This document shows positions 45,115-57,400 of a stretch of DNA of 64,000 bases, piece by piece; positions within the stretch are counted from its first letter, which is position 1, and each line of letters opens with the position of its first letter. A model generated the notes under the pieces. It saw only the letters and a list, made by a program, of their open reading frames with translations, searched no databases and was not told the origin of the DNA. Both the position numbers and the translations under genes were made by a program. The DNA is from Corbicula japonica (Eukaryota > Mollusca > Bivalvia > Venerida > Cyrenidae). Where the stretch lies: contig JAZAYU010000122.1 of the NCBI GenBank assembly GCA_038501625.1, forward strand, positions 1,787,795-1,851,794. The letters run 5' to 3'.

Positions 45115-45410
45115 ACCCATGTCACCGTTTTTCTCTGTTCTTTTTGGCTCTGTAAGGAGGACGTGGTCATTCCTGATAAGCATATTTCACCTAGAACCTG
45201 TTTTAAACCCCCTGTGGCAATTTGTTTTGCCACTGACCGTTCCAAGGCGGTATCCCCAAAGGTTCTCTTTTTCGTTAATTGTTTGTGGCGTCCTATTTGA
45301 ATTGACATACATGTACTTATATCAAACATGCTCTCCCCTTCCTCTCTCCTTTTTCGCTGCGAGGGGAGGCTGGGTTGAGTGTGGCGATTCCTGATATGCA
45401 TATATTACAT
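45115..45410 (+). repeat. Dispersed 'aaaccccc ... gatatgcatatt' repeat, tandem copy
   Basis: Begins with a first end fragment (GGACGTGGTCATTCCTGATA AGCATATT, 45158-45187), then a longer copy CCTAGAACCTGTTTTAAACC through AGGCGGTATCCCCAAAGGTT to GGGGAGGCTGGG and GATATGCATATATTAC. A partial unit is therefore joined head to tail with a fuller one. Confidence 0.75.
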
Positions 45411-45697
45411 TTTAAATCGACTGAATGTTATTGTTTTAGTAGAACTTGAATTCAACCTACCTAGGTGTAGCATCATCACCAATAATGCCTTTTCAAGTGG
45501 TTACATTCTGATTAACTTCATTCGGTTCAAATCTGAAAACAATCTAAATTAAATAGTTAATTCTGAAAACACTCATTACAAACTAAAGTGAAAATACTTA
45601 TTCTGATCATGAAACTCTAAATAAGTTAAGGTGTAGCAAATATTAAAATATTTTGAGAAGTATTTAAACCATAATACAGCGGTTGGTGGATTAATTC

Positions 45698-45801
<104 letters not shown>

Positions 45802-46109
45802 ATTAAGTGCAAACCTATGTTTATTTACTTAAATCAAAATTCTGCAACGATTCTTTTCAGGGATGTGCAAAAAATGTCAAGAATAAAATAACACATAACT
45901 TGGGGTAATTAAATTGATTGAAATATATAATGGAATTGTGTTCAATTAAATAAGTCGGAAAAGGGATTTTTAGGAAGATGGTTAAAGAAATTGAGATAAA
46001 AGCGATTGGTGTATAACTTCTTTTAAGTTCAGATAATTTATTTTCTTGTATTGAGATGACACTCTAAAGTGTTGAACAAATGCTACTTGTAAGAACTGAG
46101 TGTTCACAT

Positions 46110-46320
46110 TACTGTGGAATCATTATATTTCGCGATGGTTTAATTTTCGCGTATTTCGCGCGAGGCAAAGTGCGCGAAATTAAAGCCCATCGAAATTAAA
46201 CAATTGAACAGTGTTTCTTTATAGGAACATACAGATGCGCGAATTTATGTCCCCGCGAATTTGTAATTTACGGGATTTGCGCGAAATTTCGTGCTCGCGA
46301 AATTAAATGATACTACAGTA
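46110..46320. mobile_element. Palindromic MITE with TACTGT-type ends
   Basis: Left end TACTGTGGAATCATTATATT, right end AATTAAATGATACTACAGTA, inverse of each other with changes. The inside is rich in CGCGAAATT in both orientations. 211 bp, TA at both edges, no coding. This looks like a family common in mollusc genomes and mobilised by Tc1/mariner transposases; family knowledge, not searched. Confidence 0.75.
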
Positions 46321-46497
46321 TTTAACCACTCAGTAAATAACTCGGTTGGCTATTGTATTTCTGTAACTTCTTGAAAAATTCGTCGTGGTAAAAAATAACG
46401 TTGTTGATTTTCATGTCTTTATTTTACATGTTATTTATTACTTTAAATGTGCTATATGCTATTTTACGCCAATTTAGTTCATGTTATGCTATGTTAT

Positions 46498-46533
46498 AAT
46501 ATGTTATGTTATGTTATGTTATGTTATGTTATT
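46498..46533 (+). repeat. (ATGTT)n tandem repeat
   Basis: About six ATGTT units, slightly imperfect at the start. Confidence 0.85.
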
Positions 46534-48069
46534 AAGCGAACATCAAGTTAAGTGTACTGTTTTTAATAAACACCTCAGTTGGGCAAATTCTCAAGTGAAA
46601 TTGAACGTTGTTTCCGGACATTCTAGATATGGTGACAAATTTTGATGCGATACTTAACTTTGTGTTTATAATTACCATTGTCAGATGGCCACATGCTTAA
46701 ATTTGCGAAAGGGAAGTTTGTTAAGTTTTCATACAATGTAGTGCCAAGTAGATACTTCAATGCATTTTTGATAGTGGATTGTATATTTAAAAGTGAGTTT
46801 GTATTATGAATTAGAGACTTAAATTCGGTGATATAAATATTTCTGGGAAGAGACTAAATGAATTTTTAAGAATGTTGATCAGGCATTAAGGATGACGTAT
46901 CTGTCGATCAGTCTCGGTCAAAAGCTTTATAGCTTATGTTATTATATGTTGACTAATACCGACATTAAGTAAAATTTGTATCTGTATCGGGAAGCTACAT
47001 GAACTCTGTGTATTAATCATAAAGGGTTTGATCCCACCAACTGCAACTGAACATACCGTTATGAATTCCAATGTAAAGTAAAGCAAAAGGTATACCCAGA
47101 ATAATCTATCTTACTAGCCATAAGAAGGTTAGCTCCCGTCAGAGCAGCTGTCATACTGAGAATACTAGGGCTTAGATCATCAGTTTGGGGATAGCTATCG
47201 AAATTGATTAACACAAATGCAAGGAAAATCATTTTTAAAGTCAGGACCTGCAGAGTCTTTTACTAAATATGCATTTGGGGCAAAATAAATATCAATACAA
47301 CCGCGGAAACGGGCGCCAACCAAGACGCAATTCTTGTAAGTGTCTTTTACAAGGATCAAAGCGACCCATAAAAAAAAAAGATAACACCACTTACTAGTGG
47401 TGTAAAAAGGAAGACCACACTGCAAGAAATTGTAACGAAAACATGTGTTTCTATGGCAAGATCTGATAGGGGCACAATACCGCCGGACAAAAATCATCCA
47501 CAATTAGTTGGAATGTAATTTCAAAGTTAACAACATTCAGTAAACAGCTCTTTTTGACACTGGTTCATGCACTTCATCTGATAGTCAAACCATTGTACGA
47601 AAATACCTGATTATTTTTTAACTGTAAAGGTTCGTAACATGACCTTTCTCTACATAAAGTCAATAAGCCCTAAGTTGTCATAGCGCCTCATAATAGTTTA
47701 CAAGTTTTAGCTTTCCAAAAAGCTAGTTGGGGTCATCAGGATGACCGACAATTATCAGTTCAGAACAGATCGATGGGATCCCGCAATCTATAAAAAAAAC
47801 CTGAACGTCTTTCAGGCGTGTTATCAAAGGGTTTTAAGAGTGAATAGTGATGGTAGTTGTTTGAAAAACGACTTTTTACATGACAAGGTTAATAATTCCT
47901 AAACTCTATATTTTAAATGGCAGTTTCTGATACAAATTTGATATAAATCGCCTTTTTTAGGTCAAACTAATTGTTTTGTTTGTTCGTGCTGTTACAGAGC
48001 TAAATGTAAATACGATGTCCTGTTTATTTTGACATGTATTTGATAACATTGTTCAACTCTATTTTTCAG
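46534..48069. other. Upstream region of the HEPN-STAND gene
   Basis: No exon is recognised with confidence. Because the first coding exon begins with an acceptor (CTATTTTTCAG, to 48069), a further 5' exon and the promoter should lie in this interval or earlier. Confidence 0.35.
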
Positions 48070-48468
48070 TTGAAAATCTGCGCAATGAATGAGAACGAAC
48101 AAACTCGGCGCAGAATCAATTTTGCAATCATTGAAACTGGAAAAATAGTTTTTATGTGCAAGATAAAGACAAAACTGGAAAACACAGATTTGAAACATTT
48201 TTTGAATGACCCGACAAATAAGCACAAAATTGAAAAGCTGAAATCAGATAATGTTCTCACACAGGAAGAGTTTGAACTTCTATATCCCTCATCGCCAGAC
48301 GAACCAGAACTCGAGCAATTTGATATCGCATTGCTAATTGTTTTGATTCGCACCTTTTTTTGTTCTGTTCCTCATGATGATAAGATATGGAACAAGGGAA
48401 ACGTACCGGATTCGAACGATACATCGCTGGAGGCAAATATTGTCAGACTTCGGAATGTCAAGAATGAG
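48070..48468 (+). CDS. HEPN-STAND exon 1: first DZIP3-type HEPN core
   Basis: From the ATG at 48085: INFAIIETGKIVFMCKI, then LTQEEFELLYPSSPD, FDIALLIVLIRTFFCSVP and IVRLRNVKNE at the exon end. The FDI-LL-LIR and ADI/ANI-RLRN pattern is characteristic of the DZIP3-type HEPN family. Phase 0 donor GAG|GTAAGT. The frame is open upstream to the acceptor, so a start in an earlier exon is possible. Confidence 0.85.
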
Positions 48469-51400
48469 GTAAGTACCCGTTTGGAAACAGAAATTGAAGC
48501 CACGTGAACTCTGTGTATTTATAATAAGGGGTTAGATCGCACTCACGCAGACAAAATTCATATTATCGCCTGTCAATATTAGTTGGAGAGGGAAATTAAG
48601 GAGACGTAACATACTGAACATACCGCTATGAATTCCAATGTTCCAGTGAAGCAAATGTTTAAATAAGCGACGTTTTAATAGCTCAACAATAATATATGCA
48701 AGGATTTATTAACGGTTAATTAGCGAGAATATGAATGCGTATGATAATATCTGTCCATTGTATTAATTCATTCAACATTTCCAGTTTCAGACGATTAATG
48801 TAAAAACTTTCCCCATGAAAAATAGAAAATCAATATTTTTCCTTTCATCAAACAATTCGAAAAGGTTAACCATCCTATATGCAGCACATTGTACAAGTTA
48901 CATATCGACACAGCATACTATGTTTTCAATAGATACATAACAATGTAATGTAATAGTTAAATAGAAGATTACTTACAACACCGACGTATAAAGACTTAAA
49001 ATTCATAATATATAGTACTGGGACAATAACTCTTAGAACATATACTGCTTATGTCATTCGGAGTTGCGTCCCGTAATATATATATAAATGATGATTAAAT
49101 CAAGTGTAGGCAATCTCGAAGCCGGGAATCACTCCCTGGCAGATCTTGTCACATGAACATTGTTTGGACATTCAACATTTGGACAGTTTTGATCTTGAGT
49201 AAATGGAGGGTCTTTTTTGTTAGAAATTGATGACTGATTTCTAGTAACAGGGATATCGTTTTCAAAATGAGTTTAACGAATGACCTTAGATTCATTGCAT
49301 TTGTGATTTTGTGCTCCTGCAATTATAACAAATCTCGGTCATAAATATTCACTTGTAATTTTACCCTCAATAGCCATGTCCTTTACAGCCATCGCCTTCC
49401 CTTTTTTTACTGTGGAGAGATAATGCACATGGTTAGATTTGCCGTAATTTTCCTTTGGAAATTGATATCTTTTTGCAAACGATCTTTAAAATCCAAAAAG
49501 CCTAGGTACAAGTCTTTGCGGTTTTTGAGGTACTGTATATTTAGTTTGATGCCAAAACAATATCTGACTCGGCGGACTGCCATTTTGAAGCGGCGTCGGC
49601 CGATACCTTGACATACGGGTCTTGACGTTTATTTAGCAATCGTGAAACGGTTAAAACTGAGTGTTCTGGAGTTCACACGGTATTCTTTACTTAGAGGTCA
49701 CATAATCGAAATCTTATTCAGAACAAAACTTACTGAAAATATCAGAAGTACATTGTGGGCCTAAATCTGTGACTATGATATTACACAGGCCATGACGCGA
49801 CATTATGAGTTTAAAAAATTATACGACAGCTGTAGACGAGAACGAGCTGAGTCTAGCTAGTATGATATAGCAAAAGTGATAATCACCAAAAGAATTGTAG
49901 AACATTGCAAGTGCAACAAATCTCATTCTTACCTAACCGCTCGATTCTTTCAAGAAAAACGTTTATAATAGATGAATACAAGAACACAAAAATCCATCGA
50001 ACACGACACATATGAAAATATTGCATCTCGGTTTGAATTAGCTTGTTCATGGGGTGTAATGGAAATGCGTATTACTGCCCACGCCGACTAGCGCCTGGTT
50101 GACAGTAAACAGTGTTTTTTTTCCATCCCAAACGACGGAGTGCAAATGGCGTCGTACATGCAACCTTTAGTGCGGTAGTTTTAGATTAATACCATTCCAT
50201 GTTCAGTGGCATTTGGTCCCTGAAGAATGGGTTTGCCCTAAACAAGAAAATAGGTTGAACTAAACAGAATAGAATTTAGACAGGGGATCTGAGATTATAA
50301 ATCCTGCATATCACAGGCAACGCCAAAGGCAAAATATAAAAATCAGTAAGAAAGTGAAATATGCATATATCTGGAATGGTCACATTCAGAAGACACATCC
50401 TTCCCACATAGCCAAAACGTAGAGTAAAAGCAAGGGAACATGTGTTTATAAAATGCTCAGATTTATAGATGATTTTTCCTAAAAACAATCAGACCACTTT
50501 ATAATCGACTTGATCGCCTTCACTCAAAAATACAAAATTAAAGCAATGATGTTTTTTTAAAATAAAACTTACTTAATAACTAGAAATGAAATATTGCTGT
50601 TATAATTTCAGATCCACGAACAAAAAGAAGACCAATATGACGAAATATGGATGAACATAAATGAGGTTAGTGAACAGAACATGTATGAAATAAGTGGACA
50701 TTTGGTTTAAATATTATTTTTACAATGGTTGCTTGATATTAATCAATCGGTTTGTTTTTAATCAAAAACAAAATTTGTGTTACAGTCTATGCCATGTATT
50801 TGTTTGGCCCATAGATCAAAACACTATCTGAATTTAAGAATATTTATCTTTATAAATTCTTTAGACTTTAATCACATTTATATTTGTCACCAAAACACGC
50901 ATTTGGTGTTGTTTTCAGATTTTGCTCAGAATCGGAAGTGATATACCTGATCTGCAAAATAGACTAGATACATATAAAGACACTAGTCGAGTTCTTTCCC
51001 CTGAAGAAGAAGATAATGTGGATAAAGTCCTTCTCCGGTGGAATGATATGGAAAGAGCTTTTGAATCTGGTTGGTCTTACAAACATGTTTTAATTTGATC
51101 TCGGATCGTCAGCATTACAATCTTCGACAACTTTTTATATTGGCAATGGTTAGGTTTGCCTCAATAACGAGCGATATTGTTCGGTTTTATCATAATATTA
51201 TACAATGCATGCAGTCATAGGTATTTAGTTCACGTAACTCTTAAATACCCAATGAATCAGTGTGAGTATTTTAATTTTTACTGGAAAAAAATCGAACTTA
51301 GTTGGAGTAAGTGTGACAGTTATTTAGGTTTAATTTTTGTTTAATTCTTATTTATATATTGAAAAAAAGGTTCATAATTTTTAAAGAAAAAACTTAGTTT

Positions 51401-54400
51401 TAGAAGAGTAAATAAAATGTCGATATTATTTAGGACATACATTTTATAACTGTTAGGAGCAAAGAAAAAAGAATTACACAAGTTTAAACCTCATAACTAC
51501 AGACGATGTTTGGTGATGCTTTAGAGTAACATTGGCAACGAGTACTTGAGTAACCGATCATCGAGTATCGAATACTAAATCTACTTTTCGATAAACTTCT
51601 AAAGTTTAAACTTAATCCGTGATATCTTATCATATACTTACATGTTCATTTACATTTCGTGCAGGGTTTGACTTATCGCACAGTGATGCAAGGACAATGA
51701 AAATGAAGCTATCCTCACTTATACTTGACGGAGGTTGTATAGTATTCAAGTCTCTATTTGATGACCTGATACCTCCGAATAGTTTGCAACGCTTAATTAA
51801 CAGCAATCAATTATTAATTGATCAACTTCACAGACGACAAATCATAGACCTCTCCCAGTACAACATGCTGTTTCCAAGCGTCGGAAGTCCAACATCAAAG
51901 GATTTTGATATATCTCTTTTTGCCGTATTCTTCCGTAACTTTTGTGGTTTAAAAGCAAGCAGTGATCCTATTTGGAATGCTAGAATCCCTCCAGTACCAG
52001 CAGACGTCTCAAAAGAAGCTGATATAGTTCGTATCAGAAACTGCAGAAATAAGGTTCGCATCCTAGTTGTAGTGTTCAATAATTTCCTTTCAACATATTT
52101 CTTTATTTAAATGCCGGTAATTACGTATTTAAATTTGTTTTTGATTTTTGTTGTGGACGTTTCGATATTTCCATATTACGTTTATAATATAAACACCACA
52201 ATTCTAAAAAGAAGGTTTTCATAACAATTTGTTGAACTGTTTTTTTTCTAGATTTGTCACTTATTCAAGACATCAACTATTACAAAAGAGGTCTTTGAGA
52301 GGTATTGGGACGATATAACACAAGTAAATGCTTTAAGATTTTAAGAAAGTATCACTGATATTCCTATTCGGAAAAAATGTATAGGTTTGTGGATTTAACT
52401 TAATTTTCCAGACAACGTGTTCATAATGTATTCTTGTGGACCTTGATGGAAAGTGGAAGATTAGAACAACACAGAACCTGATATACTGCCTAGTGGCTAT
52501 TTTGCCTTTACATTGACTCTTCAAATGTGCTCACCAATCATTTTGTTTTTGACTTATTTTTACACTGATCGTATAATTAATATTTTTATATCTGTTCCTG
52601 TCCAAAGTCTGGCTGTGTGGTTTAGCTGTGTGTTTGGCGTGTGCAAGTTCCTGATAAGAATATTTCACATTTGTAACAATAAGCGCTAAATCGTTATTGT
52701 GCTTAAACATGTTGGAGACAAAAATATTGTTTCTCGTAATTAGTATAATCATAATAAAAAAGGTAATGTATAAAGACAATTGATGTAAATAAAAAAAAAG
52801 TAACTGATAAATGAAATATAGCTTTTTCAACTGATAATAATACGAAAACGGGCAGAATTCCGTAGGCTGATGGTGGGGTATCAGGGATGCTTGCCTTGGA
52901 AAAAATTGAACATGCATATCGGAATTACTCCCTATACAAATACAGGTTTCCCAACGAGTGAAACAATATTTGAAGTACACGTTACGAGAACTGATATTTA
53001 AACATTATGATTACTTTCAATTTCCGAAGGTTTTGATGAGACTGAAGGGAACTAGACTTGATCATGATCAGATGAAAGAAGAAATTGACAGACTTAAAAG
53101 CGAACCGTTGGATCCAAAGAAAGCTAATGAACTTGAAAAAAAACTTGAGGCATGGATAAATATGGATGAAAAGATTCAGCAAAATGTCATTAAAGAAATA
53201 CAAAAACACAGCTTATGTGGTAAGGTTTTATATCATTTAAGTAAATAAATAAACTTTTATTTCGAAGCAAATTCAAAGAGAACATTGAAATATTAATTTG
53301 TGAAAATATTCAAGAATTATTTCAGCATCTTACACGCTCGCCAATCGCCCGAGATAACTACTGCCATGAATGAATTGTGGGGCCAACTCATATATACTGT
53401 GCATTATAAAAGATGAAAAATAATTGATTATGGCTGATCAATTCAAACATGTTGACGCAAAGAATTATTGGTCTATTGATCGAGAAATCTGGTACCATCT
53501 GAACTTATTATGTTTATTGTATTTTTGTTGAAATCAAAGGCGGCATCTCTCAGGTCCTCATCTGTTAGGTATTAATTGTTTCCATTTTGAAATTGATCAA
53601 TTTATAAACCATGCTCTCTTTTTTCTCTACTTTTTAGCTGTGTGGAGAGGCTGTGTCTTCATGTTTAGCCCTCATCTGATATGCATATTTCACCTTAATT
53701 ATTGTAAATGCAACACTGATTGTTTGTTCCATCGGCTAGTATATGATGAAATGCTGACACAATTACATCATTCTACACGTTGAATTCATTTTTATTTTAA
53801 AAATTTTTTTCAGAGGCAGCCATTGGTAAGTCATGAGTTATTATAAACCTGTGTTTTGTCTTGTGTTTTTCTAAAACATATCATGCCACTACATCAATAT
53901 AATGAAAACAACACAACAAAAATGAACTTCGAATTAATAGAACCAATGAAGATAAGCATCTTTACCCGAATTATGCCAAATCGTTGATCACAATTACTAG
54001 TAATCCTCGATGATTGTTTAAAAAGTTTGTTAATTTAAAGAGGAATTGGCATAACTTATGATTATTTAACGAGCTTGATTTGAAAGATGAAATAGTGTGA
54101 GAAAATGAATATATGACAACTTCGGTTAGATAATATTCAGAACCATCGAAAAGACGGGTTTTAAAAATTTACTTTGCAGATAACAACTCAAACTTATGTT
54201 TAATACCAAATAGTATGTCATGAAATGCGATAGTTCGATGTAAACTTCATAAAAATAGCTTAGTAAGTTGCATAGTATTTCATGTCAGTAGGCCGGTGTC
54301 AGAATTTTTTTACAGTTCGCCGTCTCAATGTACATCAACGATTGCTGAATATATTACCATATCAGTTTGCATTTTACTGACAATTGTTAACAGCGAAGGA

Positions 54401-57400
54401 CGAGAGAAAGTTTTGTAAATCTGCTCTTATTTCTTTGAGAATATGCGTTTTAAAATAGTGTCGCCTCTAAAAATTGTATGCATTATGCAACACGTTTTGA
54501 TCAAATGAGACTTAAGGCTAATTTGAAGATAAAATAGGAAAAATAAACTGACTATATTAAAGCATCATCAGTTGACCAGTTACAATAAATCTTAGACAAT
54601 CTAAATAAAAAAACTACAGACTCATGTTTATGCAAATGTCACAGTTGCTTAATGCTTAATTTGGTAACTTGTATGAAAATTTCAAAGAGAAAATATATAT
54701 CATAAAGAAATTGCAAACAATTTAACAAGGCTACCTATCAACCAGCGGTCCACGTCGCAACGTCATCACAGTGCCCATTCAGCATACCATCACTCCTTCC
54801 GGAAGTACTCTTCAACGTAATCGGAACACTTTCGGTGTCTGTCCCCAGGATATTAAATATATAAATGTTACATTTTGTTGGAAGATTCTTGATGAAAGCC
54901 AACCATTCCTGATCTCTTTGCAGTTCTCGAATTTGCGAATCATTAGCTAGAAATCGTGCAACGTCTATATTCGCAAGGTCCGGCGAGTACCACGATTTAT
55001 TCCGTTTCACCTTTCGAAAATTTTCTGTGCCACATGCAGACCAAACCTCCAGATAAAAGCATGTCTCTGAACTTGTTTTAATTTATTATGCGTGTCCATT
55101 AGCCTTCATTGGCTTTAAGCGCAACATCTGATGATCGAAATGTGTGCCGCGGCTTCTTCAAACGTCGCGATTTTCTTAAGATTTGTTCATTAGCATGAAA
55201 CTGGTACTGCTATTATTAAAATGAAGCAGATTATTTGAAACGTTGGAGATTGATATCAGAATGATCTGCCTTTTAGGCAATGCTAACTTTTAGCGGCTTT
55301 AATGATATTGTGTAGTGTACATCTAGAAGTAAACAATTAAGGAACAGCTAATACACATGCATCGCTTTCTCAAAAGATTCTTAAAAGACATGATTATTTG
55401 TAATTATTGTAAACATTATACTTTAAATACTAGTACATTAATACATTAGTAACCCATTTAAGGTTAATACATTCGTACATTTGAATATATGTATAATATC
55501 TCCCTAATATACATCGTCGCTAAGATTTGATATCGTACATATACAAGATTTGTTCCAAATTTATGTTCAAATTTTGATGTTTTAAATTCTAGAACGATCT
55601 AAAGGTGCTGTCGACAACGTATTATCAGACGAGAAATTTGTTAAAACCCGGCAGTATGATGAAGCAAGGCAAATACTAAAAGATAATGGAATAGTCGTGC
55701 TCGCTGGTGATCCTGGAGAAGGAAAAAGTACTATTGCTAAGAAATTAGTAAAAGAGTTATCAGAAACTGAAGAGAAAAAGTTTATCAAACTTGACATTCA
55801 TTCGCAATGGGATTATGTTTTAGAAGATATCGGTATTGTTTTTATTGACGATATGTTTGGTGAAGGCATTTTTGACATTGGGGAGTCAAGAAAATGGCAA
55901 AAACACATCCCGACAATGAGTGATCTATTTAAAAAGAAAAAAATTCAAATTATTGTTACCTCAAGGTCGTATATACTTGAAGAAGCTAAAGATAAGCTTA
56001 ATGTCGACCAACTTTTTACTATAAAAGATATATTAACCTTGTCTTCAAAAGATCTTAAGAGGGAAGAGAAAAAAGAAATTTTAACAAATCATTTTAAAAA
56101 TAACAAAAGGGATGACGATGCACTAATTGAGGAAATACTTAATATCGATATAGGGGTAAATGATACATCCTTTACAATCGGCTTCCCTGAGTGCGCACGT
56201 TTGTTTTCTAGCAATGATGAATTATTCAAGACAAAGATCGAATTCTTTCAACGCCCAATGACTCATGTGAAGAAATGTATTTCAAATTTGTTGGATGATG
56301 ATGACGTATTTGTTGCATTCTTTTTATTGTGGGCACAATCAGCACAGACCCTACTTTCGTGTGAGGTAGAATTACCGGTCAACGAAACAAAATTTGAAAT
56401 ACTAGATTCAATTTCGCGACTTCAATTCCGTGCCGATAAATATTTACGAAAGGTTCGATATGTGTTGTTTACTCATAAAGACGGTTTCATTCGATACGAC
56501 GAAGATTATGAACAGTTTTCTTTCAGTCATAGAGTTGTCAGAGATGCAGTTGGTATTGCTTCTTATGAAAGAAATCCAACGGCAGTTCTGCAGTTTTGTG
56601 ACGTTGAGTTCATAAAAAACTGTATACGCACCGAAAGAAAATGCAACGAAAGAATTTCTTTGAGCCCAGCTAGGTATGAACAGCTTAGCCGCAGGATCGA
56701 GAATCTAGCACTTCCAGGTCTTTATACTTGTGACGATCTTGAATTTGGCAGATATATTCAACCGACAGTTTTCAAAAGTAAAATCTTCGAAGACCAAAAG
56801 TTTTGCTCGGTGTTTCTGAAGACATTCGGAAAGGACCAAGTGTTAACGCGACTTTTGACATCTCCAGTCCGGTCTGTCATGTCAGAGTTTACTGAGTTTA
56901 GATTTCTTGAATCAAAGGTCTCTAACGTGGAAATACTTCTCCCATCGTTTTTGATTTTCATTAAGGATGAGTTTTCGACATTTTTTGAAGCAATGCTAGA
57001 TTTACTTTCTACGCTTAGCCCAAAACTGTTCCATAGGGAATTAGAAATGTCGATGTTATTTGCTGTCAGATCAGGAAACTGCGAGGTCTTAGAAAAATTA
57101 TTAAAGAAAGGAGCTGAATGTAAAATTGAAATGATAGCAATGGCCTTGATGAGAGATGATGATCGTATGTTGGAGACTCTGTGTAGTTATAGAACAGTAG
57201 AAGAACAAGCAATTCCACTTTTTAATGCATTTTGTAAAGCGGGATATGTGGAAGTTGTCACAAAACTTTTACAGAAAGGAGAAAATGTTCACCAACAAGA
57301 CAAAAATGGAAACTTTCCAATCAATGAAGCTGTCAGGCATAGACATTTCAATCAGGTGGAGATTCTTTTAAGACATGACCAAACGCTGGCCGAGAGGGAG

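Noticed and set aside
45105..45401. Overlapping frames of about 100 aa on both strands
   Set aside because: Both lie wholly within the dispersed repeat at 45115-45410 and recur with it; not genes.
47195..47503. Minus-strand frame of 102 aa
   Set aside because: No splice signals or recognisable domain, with irregular composition; probably chance.
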